Shown here piece by piece: positions 9,440-17,471 of a stretch of 64,000 nt of DNA; the stretch's first letter is position 1, and every line of letters starts with the position of its first letter. A program made the position numbers and the translations under genes. The notes beneath the pieces were generated by a model. The model saw only the letters and a list, made by a program, of their open reading frames with translations, did no database searches and had not been told where the DNA came from. Source of the stretch: DAIDKA01 sp963708865. GTDB taxonomy: Bacteria; Pseudomonadota; Gammaproteobacteria; Steroidobacterales; Steroidobacteraceae. The stretch spans positions 14,970 to 78,969 of the forward strand of contig CAVPUC010000007.1 of the NCBI GenBank assembly GCA_963708865.1, written 5' to 3'.

Positions 9440-9711
9440 TAAATGCAGTCTCTCCTACTGCTGACTACCACCTTGCGGCCAAGCGTTAATGAGTAGGTGG
9501 CGCGGCGGGTGCGGGGGCTTCTCTGCGGTACGAAACTCGCCGCAGCCTCACCCGACTCGCCGCGCGGGGACTCAGTCCAAAATGGCGTTAGCTATATGGT
9601 TATCCTATTCGGTGGCCAGAATTATGGTAAAAACAGAGATATCGTTTTATATCCATTCCATTTGGGCCATCCGCATGGTAGAGTCTCGCTCAAGTAGGGA
9701 GACTTGTAATC
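9440..9711. other. Intergenic stretch before the right-end genes
   Basis: No supported gene is present. The few open frames have no domain and poor starts. The last 20 bases hold a good ribosome site (GGGAG) for the gene at 9712. The AT-rich part around 9590-9660 is the likely promoter region for the right-end pair of genes, but no clear -35/-10 pair could be fixed. Confidence 0.4.
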
Positions 9712-10290
9712 ATGGCAACCGAATTCTCGAAAGCAGCGCTAAACACTTTTCTCACGTCCACGGCGGGAAATCTTTTCAACCCGCATACGGCGTCGGGTTA
9801 TAGGGCCGCAATCGCTAGGATTTTCGAGCACATAGCTGATGATGCCGATGTTCGTAGCATTGATCTGGCTACAGAGGTGCGCCGTTATAACAATGCGCAT
9901 CCGGGTGAGCTGAGCCCCTCGACGCTCGGCCAGTATCAGCGCCGATTGGAAGTGGCGATTGAGGAATTCGTGAAGTTCACGAACGACCCCGGCAAGTACA
10001 AGGGTCGCGGCAGATCCCGAGTGGAGGGTGGCAGCGCGAAGCGTGCCGAGGGAGCAAACACCAAGATCGCGCCCCCCGCTGGGGCAGCGCATATAGCGGC
10101 CGGCAGCGTTGGCAACGTGCGACTGCCGACTCCCGGCCTATCTTATGAGTTCCCATTGCGCAAGGATTTCCTGGCGCAGATCGTGGTGCCACGTGACATG
10201 AATGGTGACGAAGCGCGGCGACTTTGCCGATTCGTGATGGCGCTGGCACACGACGAAAGTGCCGATCCGAGCTTGCCGTCACCCGAATGA
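9712..10290 (+). CDS. Accessory protein with recombinase-like N-terminal (SAM-like) domain
   Basis: The protein is 192 residues. The first about 85 residues look like the helical core-binding domain of tyrosine recombinases (TASGYRAAIARIFEHI, RYNNAHPGELSPSTLGQYQRRLEVAIEEF) but no catalytic domain follows. After a basic, Ala/Gly-rich linker comes a second small domain (YEFPLRKDFLAQIVVPRDMNGDEARRLCRFVMALA) of a type often seen as the C-terminus of uncharacterised proteins on plasmids and islands. It starts at ATG 9712 after GGGAG. A DNA-binding accessory role is possible. The exact function is unknown. Confidence 0.6.
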   Translation: MATEFSKAALNTFLTSTAGNLFNPHTASGYRAAIARIFEHIADDADVRSIDLATEVRRYNNAHPGELSPSTLGQYQRRLEVAIEEFVKFTNDPGKYKGRGRSRVEGGSAKRAEGANTKIAPPAGAAHIAAGSVGNVRLPTPGLSYEFPLRKDFLAQIVVPRDMNGDEARRLCRFVMALAHDESADPSLPSPE

Positions 10291-10390
10291 CACCGATGAC
10301 GCAAAAACGGCGACGTATATGTCGCAACTACCCTGAATACTGGTTAGGTGCATAGACGATAAGGTACTACGCAGTCTAAAGTGTGTAGCC

Positions 10391-10845
10391 ATGGAAGACG
10401 AGGATTTGGGGTTCAAGGACGGCAGGGACGCGGACACGAAATGGGCGTGGCCGTGACCAGGGGTGTTAATGGGTATCAGATCGTTCCGGACGTTCTGATG
10501 CGTAATCAGCACCAACTAGGACTGGATGCGACGGATTTGGTGGTGCTGTTGAACATTTGCATGCATTGGTGGGAGCAGCGGCCCGCGGAGATGCCGCACC
10601 CTCGTCCCGCGACAATCGCGAGACGTATGGGCACCACGACACGAACGGTCGAGCGGCACATTGAGCGCATGTGCAAGTTAGGTCTGATTGAATGGCGACC
10701 CTTGGAAAAGAGGCCGAAGGCGGCGGGGGTCAGGAGGTTTGATCTGAGCGGTCTGGTTAGCAAGCTACGGCAAGTGGCGCTTGCGACCGAGATTCTCAAT
10801 AGACGGTTGTCAGTGAGCTTTGAGGATTCGCAGGTAAGCCAGTAA
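10391..10845 (+). CDS. HTH replication/regulator-like protein (one frameshift near its start)
   Basis: The main frame (from ATG 10441) encodes a winged helix protein: VNGYQIVPDVLM, LGLDATDLVVLLNICMHWWE, then a helix-turn-helix (PATIARRMGTTTRTVERHIERMCKLGLIEWRP) and a basic end. It resembles helix-turn-helix proteins of plasmids and islands that begin with KWG-(V/T)-motifs. The upstream frame from ATG 10391 (MEDEDLGFKDGRDADTKW) ends at TGA, and adding one G near 10443 would fuse it to the main frame, giving 151 residues. It likely regulates element genes or replication. It is transcribed towards the tRNA-like sequence. Confidence 0.6.
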
Positions 10846-10855
10846 TTTTCGCGAA

Positions 10856-10977
10856 GCGGGTATGGTGAAATTGGTAGACGCAGCAGTCGTAAGGCTGCCG
10901 GGAATCATTCATGAAGGTGGTGGCCGCCGCCCTCAAGCTTGGTAAACCATCCGGGTTCGATTCCCGGTACCCGCACC
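10856..10977 (+). tRNA. tRNA-Leu-like sequence with an oversized variable region (possible pseudo-tRNA)
   Basis: The ends form a perfect acceptor stem (GCGGGTA at 10856 with TACCCGC at 10968-10974, then A and CC). The D-arm GTGAAATTGGTAGACGC is leucine-tRNA-like, and the T-arm CCGGG-TTCGATT-CCCGG is perfect. The middle is abnormal. A 5-bp stem GCAGC/GCTGC encloses nine bases (AGTCGTAAG) instead of seven, so no anticodon can be named with confidence. About 50 bases lie between it and the T-arm, where a leucine tRNA has 12-20. These bases can form a GGTGG/CCGCC hairpin. The total is about 120 nt, ending CCT rather than CCA. It lies at the right end of the integrated element and may be an attachment site or an element-borne tRNA-like RNA. 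Confidence 0.5.
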
Positions 10978-11378
10978 TAATTGTAGCGCTCGCAGTTGCC
11001 TATCGGCAAAATGCCAGGCCAAAGCGCGCCACCCGTCACAAGCGGTGGCCTCGAAACCTTCCCTGGGCTGCACCTGACGCCCAGCACGCCGGAATCACCC
11101 TTCGCTGCTGGTCGCGGGCGGGTGATAACCCTGATAACCGCCCCAGCTGGCCGCGCATCATCGCCCTGGGGTGCCAAAACCCTTGACGCCCAGGGCGCTG
11201 CATTGCCGGGCGCCGCGCACACCCGTAGCCTGTAACAGTTGCGTTGCAGTTGGTCTGAAAAGCAGCACTTTCGGCCGTGGCAGCGCCATTTTGCCACTCC
11301 GATTTGTGAATTGCTTCAAGTGCTTACGCGTGCGAACGTTGGGCAACTGTGCGCGAAACCCCTTTATAATGAAGACCT
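10978..11378. other. Gene-free region between the element and amgK
   Basis: No supported gene is present. The short frames here have no family features. A 9-bp inverted repeat CGCCCTGGG/CCCAGGGCG (11162-11170 and 11189-11197) could form a hairpin with an 18-base loop but has no T-run. The last 40 bases contain the probable amgK promoter. The region may hold the host side of the element junction. Confidence 0.45.
11365..11370 (+). promoter_or_regulatory. Probable -10 box of the amgK-murU-lipA-lipB operon
   Basis: A perfect TATAAT lies nine bases before the amgK ATG. The matching -35 is weak (TTGGGC at 11339, spacing 20). The short distance implies a nearly leaderless transcript from this promoter. 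Confidence 0.4.
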
Positions 11379-12422
11379 ATGATTCACGCCGACGAGCGTT
11401 TAAACCTGGTCACTGACTGGGTCACAAGGGAGCTGCGGCTGTCGCCAAAGCTGATCGAACCGGCCTCGAGCGATGCGAGTTTTCGTCGCTATTTCCGGGT
11501 TTTCAGCGATGCCGGCACCCATATCGTCATGGATGCGCCGCCCGGCCATGAGGATGTGCGCCCGTATCTGAACATCACCGTCATGCTCGAAACCGCCGGG
11601 GTCCATGTGCCGCGGGTGTACGAATGGGACACGGCGCGGGGCCTGCTGCTGCTCGAGGACCTGGGCACGCGCCAATACCTGCCGGCGCTGGAAGGCGGCC
11701 GCGATGTCGATCAGTTGTACGCGGATGCGCTCAAGGCCCTCGCCGATATCCAGGTCAAGGGTCGCGAATCGGCCTTCGAGCTGCCGGCGTATGACCGCGC
11801 CGTGCTGGTGCGCGAGATGGCGCTGATGCCCGAATGGTTCTGCGCCCGCCATCTTAAGATGGAGCTCACCCGGGCGCAGGGCGAGATGCTCACCGCGGCT
11901 TTCGAATTCCTGGTGGCCGAGGCGCTGGCGCAGCCCCAGGTCTTCGTCCATCGGGACTACCACTCGCGCAACCTCATGATCACCAGTGCGCGCAACCCCG
12001 GCATCATCGATTTCCAGGACGCGCTGCGCGGTCCGGTGGGCTATGACCTGGTGTCGCTGCTCAAGGATTGCTACATCAGCTGGCCGCGGGCGCGGGTGGA
12101 GGGCTGGGTGCGCGATTATCGGCTGATGATGCACACGCGGGGCTCGCTCAGCGCCGGGACCAACGATGCGCAGATGCTGCGCTGGTTCGATGTCATCGGC
12201 GTGCAGCGGCACCTGAAGGTGCTCGGGATCTTTGCGCGCCTGTGGTATCGCGATGGCAAGGCGAGCTACCTCAAAGACCTGCCGCTCACCCTGCGGTATG
12301 TGGTCGAGGCCTGCGCCCGCTTCCCGGCGCTGCGGCCGCTGCGCGAGTTTCTGCTCGAGCACGCGCTGCCCGCACTGCCCGCCGCCAATGCGCGCGAGGC
12401 GCGCGAACTCGCCCTCGCATGA
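11379..12422 (+). CDS. amgK: N-acetylmuramate/N-acetylglucosamine kinase AmgK
   Basis: AmgK phosphorylates the anomeric carbon of MurNAc (and GlcNAc) recovered from peptidoglycan turnover, the first step of the MurNAc-1-P salvage route that bypasses de novo UDP-MurNAc synthesis. The 347-residue protein has an aminoglycoside-phosphotransferase fold. The catalytic loop HRDYHSRNLM (about residue 191) and the metal-binding IIDFQDALRGPVGYDL are clear, and an N-lobe region SDASFRRYFRV is typical of COG3178. Its TGA overlaps the murU ATG. In Pseudomonas amgK-murU is divergent from lptD, as here apart from the inserted element. Confidence 0.92.
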   Translation: MIHADERLNLVTDWVTRELRLSPKLIEPASSDASFRRYFRVFSDAGTHIVMDAPPGHEDVRPYLNITVMLETAGVHVPRVYEWDTARGLLLLEDLGTRQYLPALEGGRDVDQLYADALKALADIQVKGRESAFELPAYDRAVLVREMALMPEWFCARHLKMELTRAQGEMLTAAFEFLVAEALAQPQVFVHRDYHSRNLMITSARNPGIIDFQDALRGPVGYDLVSLLKDCYISWPRARVEGWVRDYRLMMHTRGSLSAGTNDAQMLRWFDVIGVQRHLKVLGIFARLWYRDGKASYLKDLPLTLRYVVEACARFPALRPLREFLLEHALPALPAANAREARELALA

Positions 12423-13102
12423 AGGCCATGCTGCTCGCCGCGGGTCGCGGCGAACGCATGCGGCCCCTGACCGATCACACGCCCAAGCCCCTGCTCACCG
12501 TGGGCGGCAAGCCGCTCATCGTGTGGCATCTGGAAGCCCTGGCGCGCGCCGGCGTGCGCGAGGTGATCGTGAATCTGTCCTGGCTCGGGCCGCAGATCCG
12601 CGCGGCACTGGGCGATGGGCGCCCGTTCGGGGTCGCGATCCATTACAGCGAGGAGGGCAGCCCGCCGTTGGAAACCGGCGGGGGCATCTTCAAGGCCCTG
12701 CCGCGCTTGGGAGCTGCGCCCTTCCTGGTGGTCAATGCCGATACCTTCACCGACATCGATCCTGGCAGGCTGCACCTCCCCGCCGCGGCCGATGCGCGCC
12801 TCGTGCTGGTCCCCAATCCGCCGCAACACCCGTCGGGCGACTTTGATCTGGACGGGGACACCATCGTGATCCGCGAGGTGCGACCGCTGACCTACAGCGG
12901 CATCGGGATATTCAGTCCGGCGCTGTTCGCCGGCTGCACGGCGGGGCCGTTTGCGCTTCTGCCGCTCTTCAAACGGGCCATCGCGGCCGGGCGACTGAAG
13001 GGCGAGCGCCACGACGGACTGTGGCGCGACATCGGCACCCCGGAGCGCCTGGCCGCCCTGAACCGGGAATTGGCGCAAAAAGGGCCGTCCACCCTGACGT
13101 AG
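12419..13102 (+). CDS. murU: N-acetylmuramate-1-phosphate uridylyltransferase MurU
   Basis: MurU converts MurNAc-1-P and UTP to UDP-MurNAc, completing the recycling route with AmgK. The protein is 227 residues with a nucleotidyltransferase Rossmann-like fold. The signature MKAMLLAAGRGERMRPLT at the N-terminus and TPKPLLTVGGKPLI follow the NTP-transferase pattern, and the metal-binding Asp lies in VVNADTF. The ATG overlaps the amgK stop (ATGA), implying translational coupling. The C-terminal RWRDIGTPERL-like sequence (LWRDIGTPERLAAL) is typical. Confidence 0.92.
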   Translation: MKAMLLAAGRGERMRPLTDHTPKPLLTVGGKPLIVWHLEALARAGVREVIVNLSWLGPQIRAALGDGRPFGVAIHYSEEGSPPLETGGGIFKALPRLGAAPFLVVNADTFTDIDPGRLHLPAAADARLVLVPNPPQHPSGDFDLDGDTIVIREVRPLTYSGIGIFSPALFAGCTAGPFALLPLFKRAIAAGRLKGERHDGLWRDIGTPERLAALNRELAQKGPSTLT

Positions 13103-13113
13103 TACAATGCCGG

Positions 13114-14142
13114 ATGGCTGACTTGAAGAGCATTCCCGTCGTCCTTGAGCCTGCCGCTGCCCGCAGCGGCGAAAAATACCTGACACCCCAGGGGTTTACG
13201 GCCATCCGTGACGGCGTCAAGGCGCACGGCATTGCCCCCGCCCAGCCGCCCAAGCCCTCCTGGCTGCGCGCCAAGGCGCCGACCGGCGCGGGCTTCGAGG
13301 CCGTCCGGGAGCTGGTGCGCGAGCATCGGCTGGCGACGGTGTGCGAGGAGGCCAAGTGCCCCAACATCGGCGAATGCTGGAACGCGGGTACCGCGACCAT
13401 CATGCTCATGGGCGCGGTGTGCACGCGCGCCTGCCGCTTCTGCTCGGTGGACACCGGCAATCCGCGCGGCTGGCTGGATCGCGATGAGCCGGCCAATGCG
13501 GCGCGGACCGTGGCGCTGATGAAACTCAAGTACATCGTGCTCACCTCGGTGAACCGCGATGACCTGGGCGATGGCGGCGCCGGTCACTATGCCGCCTGCG
13601 TGCGCGCCATCCGCGCCCGCAATCCCCAGACCGCCGTCGAGGCGTTGACCCCGGATTTCCAGGGCGTGCTGCGCGATGTCGAAACCGTGGTGGATTCTGG
13701 GCTGCAGGTGTTTGCGCAGAATGTCGAAACGGTGCGCCGCCTGACCCATCCGGTACGCGACCCGCGCGCCGGCTACGAACAGACCCTGAACGTGCTGGCG
13801 CATGCCAAGCGCCACAACCCGGCCGTCCTGACCAAGACCAGCCTGATGCTGGGCTTGGGCGAGCGCCCCGAGGAAGTCATCGAGACCTTGGATGAGCTGC
13901 GGGGGATCGGGGTGGACCTGCTCACCCTGGGTCAGTACCTGCGACCCACCGCCCACCATCTGCCGGTGCAGCGCTTCGTGAGTCCGGCGGAGTTTGACCA
14001 GCTGCGCGAGGCGGCTTTGAAGCGCGGGTTTCTGGAATGCATGGCCGGCCCCTTCGTGCGCTCCAGTTATCGCGCCGAGCAGGCGTTGAACCGCAACAAC
14101 GCCGGCCTCGACAATGCGCAGCTGGCGGCAGCCGAGAAGTGA
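13114..14142 (+). CDS. lipA: Lipoyl synthase LipA
   Basis: LipA is a radical-SAM enzyme that inserts two sulfurs into octanoyl chains on lipoyl-carrier proteins. The protein has 342 residues. The auxiliary cluster motif CEEAKCPNIGEC and the radical-SAM motif CTRACRFC are both visible, with LGLGERPEEV and the C-terminal PFVRSSY, whose Ser ligates the auxiliary cluster. The start at ATG 13114 is 11 bases after murU. The GTG start of lipB overlaps the lipA stop. Transcription order is lipA then lipB, whereas many gammaproteobacteria have lipB first, next to ybeD. Confidence 0.95.
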   Translation: MADLKSIPVVLEPAAARSGEKYLTPQGFTAIRDGVKAHGIAPAQPPKPSWLRAKAPTGAGFEAVRELVREHRLATVCEEAKCPNIGECWNAGTATIMLMGAVCTRACRFCSVDTGNPRGWLDRDEPANAARTVALMKLKYIVLTSVNRDDLGDGGAGHYAACVRAIRARNPQTAVEALTPDFQGVLRDVETVVDSGLQVFAQNVETVRRLTHPVRDPRAGYEQTLNVLAHAKRHNPAVLTKTSLMLGLGERPEEVIETLDELRGIGVDLLTLGQYLRPTAHHLPVQRFVSPAEFDQLREAALKRGFLECMAGPFVRSSYRAEQALNRNNAGLDNAQLAAAEK

Positions 14143-14756
14143 TCCGGCACTTGGGGCAGGTCGACTATGAGACGACCTGGCGGCGCATGCAGCAGTTCAC
14201 CGACACGCGCACCGCGGCGACGCCCGATGAGCTGTGGTTCTTGGAACACCCGCCGGTATTCACCCTGGGCATGACGGGCCGCCGCGAGCATCTGCTCTCC
14301 CCGGGTGAGATTCCCGTGGTGCAGACCGACCGGGGTGGCCAGGTGACCTACCACGGTCCTGGGCAGCTCGTGGTCTACGCCCTGATCGATCTGCGCCGTG
14401 CCGGCCTGGGCCTGCGCGATCTGGTGACGGGATTGGAAACCGCCGTCATCCGCTACGCGAGCGCGCTGGGTCTTGCGGCGAGCGCGCGCCGGGAAGCGCC
14501 GGGCGTCTATGTCGCGGAGCGCAAGCTCGCGAGCGTCGGGATCCGCATCCGGCGCGGCGCCAGTTATCACGGCCTGGCGCTCAATGTGAACATGGAACTT
14601 GAGCCCTTCCAGCGCATCAATCCCTGCGGGCAGGTGGGCATGACCATGACGCAGCTCGCCGACATTTCCCCGGTGCGCGAGGTGAGCGTCGCGGCGGGGG
14701 GCCTGGAACCGTATCTGCTGGCGGCATTGGGATTGGCTTCTGTCACCGATTTATAA
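14139..14756 (+). CDS. lipB: Octanoyl-ACP:protein octanoyltransferase LipB
   Basis: LipB transfers octanoate from acyl carrier protein to lipoyl domains, the step before LipA. The protein is 205 residues starting at a GTG that overlaps the lipA TGA (GTGA). The motif RGGQVTYHGPGQLV, the catalytic Lys in ERKLASVGIRI (about residue 129) and the catalytic Cys in NPCGQVGM (about 163) are present. An in-frame extension upstream to 14037 overlaps lipA and is unlikely to be used. Confidence 0.95.
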   Translation: MIRHLGQVDYETTWRRMQQFTDTRTAATPDELWFLEHPPVFTLGMTGRREHLLSPGEIPVVQTDRGGQVTYHGPGQLVVYALIDLRRAGLGLRDLVTGLETAVIRYASALGLAASARREAPGVYVAERKLASVGIRIRRGASYHGLALNVNMELEPFQRINPCGQVGMTMTQLADISPVREVSVAAGGLEPYLLAALGLASVTDL

Positions 14757-14831
14757 CCAGCGCACGACTGACATCGAGACGACCCCGCTCTAGCATCGCC
14801 CGCTATGGGATTCATTTTCGTGGGGAGCGTC

Positions 14832-15851
14832 ATGGTGAAGGTCAGGCAATGGCTGGTGCGCGGTGTTCTGATGTCGTTGGGCGCCGCCGTGCTCGCTGCG
14901 CCGCTGGCGCAGGCGGCCAGCGTCTCCATTCTGAACGTCTCGTATGACCCGACCCGCGAGCTCTACGAGGCTTACAACGCCGAGTTCGCGCGCTACTGGA
15001 AAGCCAAGACCGGTCAGGATGTGCGGGTCAACCAGTCGCACGGCGGCTCGGGCAAACAGGCGCGCGCGGTCATCGAAGGATTGCCGGCCGATGTCGTGAC
15101 GCTGGGACTGGCAGGTGACGTGGATCAGATCGCCGCCCGCGGCAAGCTGCTGCCGCTCAACTGGCAAAGCCGCCTGCCCGACAACAGCGCGCCCTACACC
15201 TCCACGATTGTGTTCCTGGTGCGCAAGGGCAATCCCAAGGGCATCAAGGACTGGGGCGATCTGGTCAAGCCGGGCATCGCCGTCATTACGCCGAACCCGA
15301 AGACCTCCGGAGGCGCGCGCTGGAACTACCTCGCGGCCTGGTCGTGGGCCAAGCATCAGCCGGGCGGCAGCGATGTCACGGCCAAGGCCTTCGTGCACAA
15401 GCTCTATGCGAATGTGCCGGTGCTCGATACCGGCGCCCGCGATGCCACGACCACCTTTGTTCAGCGCGGCATCGGCGATGTGCTGCTCGCCTGGGAGAAC
15501 GAGGCGTTCCTGGCGATCAAGGAGGTGGGCGCCGATCAGGTGCAGATCGTGGTCCCCTCGCTCAGCATCCTGGCGGAGCCCTCCGTCTCGGTCGTGGACC
15601 AGGTCGCCCTCAAGCACGGCACCACCACCGTGGCCACCGAGTACCTGCAGCACCTGTACAGCAAGGAAGGCCAGGAAATCATCGCCAGGAATTTCTATCG
15701 GCCGCGCGATCCGGCCATCGCGCAGAAGTATGCGAATCAGTTCCCCAAGCTCACCTTGACCACCATCGCCGACTTCGGTGGCTGGACCAAGGCCGCGAAG
15801 GACCATTTTGACGAGGGCGGCAGCTTCGACCAGGTCTACGGCGCCCGCTAG
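14832..15851 (+). CDS. sbp: Periplasmic sulfate-binding protein
   Basis: This is the substrate-binding subunit of the sulfate/thiosulfate ABC importer. The protein has about 339 residues, with a signal peptide (VLMSLGAAVLAAPLAQAAS). Family sequence includes LNVSYDPTRELYEAYN, QSHGGSGKQARAVI, DVVTLGLAGDVDQIA and NPKTSGGARWNYLAAW, which carry sulfate-binding residues. The ATG at 14832 follows GGGGAG. The ATG at 14805 lacks a ribosome site. The cognate permease genes cysA-cysT-cysW lie 4.4 kb away on the other strand. The stop overlaps the convergent hydrolase stop by three bases. Confidence 0.93.
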   Translation: MVKVRQWLVRGVLMSLGAAVLAAPLAQAASVSILNVSYDPTRELYEAYNAEFARYWKAKTGQDVRVNQSHGGSGKQARAVIEGLPADVVTLGLAGDVDQIAARGKLLPLNWQSRLPDNSAPYTSTIVFLVRKGNPKGIKDWGDLVKPGIAVITPNPKTSGGARWNYLAAWSWAKHQPGGSDVTAKAFVHKLYANVPVLDTGARDATTTFVQRGIGDVLLAWENEAFLAIKEVGADQVQIVVPSLSILAEPSVSVVDQVALKHGTTTVATEYLQHLYSKEGQEIIARNFYRPRDPAIAQKYANQFPKLTLTTIADFGGWTKAAKDHFDEGGSFDQVYGAR

Positions 15852-16690
15852 GCGGCGCGCACGGGCGCATCGCGCAGGAAGTCGGCGAGGTCGCGGTCAA
15901 ACTGCTCCGGGATTTCCCAAAACGGCATATGGCCGATGCCAGGATAGAGGACATGGCGGGCATGGCGCGTATTGGCAACGGTATAGTCGCCCATGCCGGG
16001 CAGGATCAGGGCGTCGGCACCGCCATGCATGACCAGCACGGGCACCGTCAGCGCCCGCAGGGTAGCCCGGTAGTCGGCACTGCGGCCGAGGAGATGGGCG
16101 CGGATCTGCGGCGGCACCACCATGTTGTACGCCAGCATGAAGCCCAGATCCGCCACCGACAGGGCACTCGCGGTGCAGGCCTCAAGGAACGCCGTGGTGG
16201 CCTCGATATTGGCCGCCAGATCACCCAAGGTCATGTGCCGCAGCAGCGGTGCGGCAGGGCCGGTGAGGGTCGCATCCAAGGCGCTGGTCGCGCTCACGAA
16301 CACCAATCCGGAGACGCTCCCATCGCCGCGACGGCTCAGATAGTCGAGCGCGATGCGGCCCGCATAGGACCAGAACACCAGGACCGGATGATCCAGCCCT
16401 GCCGCGCTCATCACCGCTTCGATTTCACCGGCCCAGCGCTCGGCGTCGCCGTAGAAATCAGCCGCCAGCGGTTTGTCCGACCCGCCGTGGCCGCGGATGT
16501 CATAGGTCACCAGATGAAATTCATCGGCCAAGGGCCCGCTGCACTGCTTGAGCCAGCAAAGATTGGCCTGGGAATAGCCATGGATGAGCAGCACGTCGCG
16601 CCCGGAGGTGGGTCGCGCCCAATCCTGCGCGGCAATGCGCACCCCGTCCGGCGTGCGCACCTCGAGGCTGCGATACCTGGCAATTTTCAT
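15848..16690 (-). CDS. Alpha/beta hydrolase with altered nucleophile elbow
   Basis: The protein is a single-domain hydrolase of about 280 residues (291 if the ATG at 16723 is used). The oxyanion region HGYSQANLCW, the putative acid Asp (MHGGADALI) and the base His (GIGHMPFWE) are present. The nucleophile elbow reads VFWSYAGR where most relatives have G-W-S-x-G-G: the Ser remains, but the two small residues before and after are Phe and Ala. The substrate is unknown and the fold is shared by esterases, haloperoxidases and hydrolases. It lies convergent to the sulfate-binding gene and divergent from the DUF1223 gene. Confidence 0.8.
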   Translation of the reverse strand: MKIARYRSLEVRTPDGVRIAAQDWARPTSGRDVLLIHGYSQANLCWLKQCSGPLADEFHLVTYDIRGHGGSDKPLAADFYGDAERWAGEIEAVMSAAGLDHPVLVFWSYAGRIALDYLSRRGDGSVSGLVFVSATSALDATLTGPAAPLLRHMTLGDLAANIEATTAFLEACTASALSVADLGFMLAYNMVVPPQIRAHLLGRSADYRATLRALTVPVLVMHGGADALILPGMGDYTVANTRHARHVLYPGIGHMPFWEIPEQFDRDLADFLRDAPVRAA

Positions 16691-16738
16691 GGCCGCTGAC
16701 CGGTCTCCCCTGACAGCACTCATTGTAGGGCACTGAGC

Positions 16739-17458
16739 ATGACTTCAATCTGGTGGAAAAGATGCGTGGCAGCGGCCGCCCTGTGCGCCGCCGCCGACGT
16801 GCAAGCGGCGCCGCGGCCCACCGTGGTCGAACTCTTCACCTCGGAGGGCTGCAATTCCTGCCCGCCGGCCGAAGCCTATCTGGGGGAGTTGGCGCAGCGA
16901 GCGGATGTGCTGGCCCTGGCCTATCACGTGCAGTACTGGGATGGGCTCGGCTGGCAGGACCGGTTCGGATTGAGCGCCGCCGCCCAGCGCCAGAATGCCT
17001 ACGTGAATGTGTTGCGCCTGTCGTCGGCCTATACGCCCCAGCTCGTCGTCGACGGCCGCCGCGATTTCGTCGGCAGCGATCGGTCGGCCGTGGGCCGCGC
17101 GTTGAGTACGCCCTCGGAAGTGGCGGTGCCGGTGCAGATCGTGCTTCACGATGCCCAGGCGACGGTCACCGTGGGCGCCGCCTCGGGCGCCGCGGTGAGC
17201 GAGGTGATGCTGGTGGCGTATCGGCGCAGCGCGGTGACGGCCGTCGGACGCGGCGAGAATTCGGGCCGACGGCTCGCCGAGTTCAACATCGTACGGTCGA
17301 TCCAGCCACTGGGCCGGTGGGTGGGACGAACCGCGGTGTTCGACACCGCCTTGTCGCAGCTGCCGCGCGATGCCACCGATATCGCCGTCCTGGTGCAGCC
17401 GCAGGGTCAGGGGCCGATCCTGGGTGCCGCGACCGCCGCGCTGCCCGCGGCGCGTTGA
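16739..17458 (+). CDS. Secreted DUF1223 thioredoxin-like protein
   Basis: The protein is 239 residues with a signal peptide (cleavage near VQAAPRP). The core VVELFTSEGCNSCPPAEAYL holds the C-x-x-C pair typical of DUF1223, followed by YHVQYWDGLGWQDRF and TPQLVVDG. These proteins have a thioredoxin-like fold and are periplasmic; the biochemical role is not established. It is divergent from the hydrolase gene and converges on the response regulator with a 13-base gap. Confidence 0.85.
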   Translation: MTSIWWKRCVAAAALCAAADVQAAPRPTVVELFTSEGCNSCPPAEAYLGELAQRADVLALAYHVQYWDGLGWQDRFGLSAAAQRQNAYVNVLRLSSAYTPQLVVDGRRDFVGSDRSAVGRALSTPSEVAVPVQIVLHDAQATVTVGAASGAAVSEVMLVAYRRSAVTAVGRGENSGRRLAEFNIVRSIQPLGRWVGRTAVFDTALSQLPRDATDIAVLVQPQGQGPILGAATAALPAAR

Positions 17459-17471
17459 TCGAGAAAGCGCG

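Larger units (their letters stand above)
1490..10980. mobile_element. Integrated phage-satellite-like element between lptD and amgK
   Basis: The region separates lptD and amgK, which are divergent neighbours in related genomes. It is less GC-rich than its surroundings, with mostly short, overlapping, plus-strand genes. The order is integrase, excisionase-like HTH protein, three small overlapping ORFs, primase/helicase, HNH relic, HTH protein, major capsid protein, small ORF, prohead protease, two small ORFs, recombinase-N-like protein, HTH replication/regulator protein, tRNA-like sequence. I found no portal, terminase, tail, lysis or lysogeny-repressor gene. Size and content resemble phage-inducible islands, especially the type that encodes its own capsid. 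The exact ends are inferred: no convincing direct repeat was found, and the right end is placed at the tRNA-like sequence. Confidence 0.72.

Noticed and set aside
10996..11235. 79-codon plus-strand ORF downstream of the tRNA-like sequence
   Set aside because: No ribosome site, no recognisable domain and no operon context. It probably occurs by chance in GC-rich DNA.
11400..12362. Long minus-strand open frame (320 codons) opposite amgK
   Set aside because: It mirrors a well-supported conserved gene. GC-rich codon use opens antisense frames, and its sequence has no family features.
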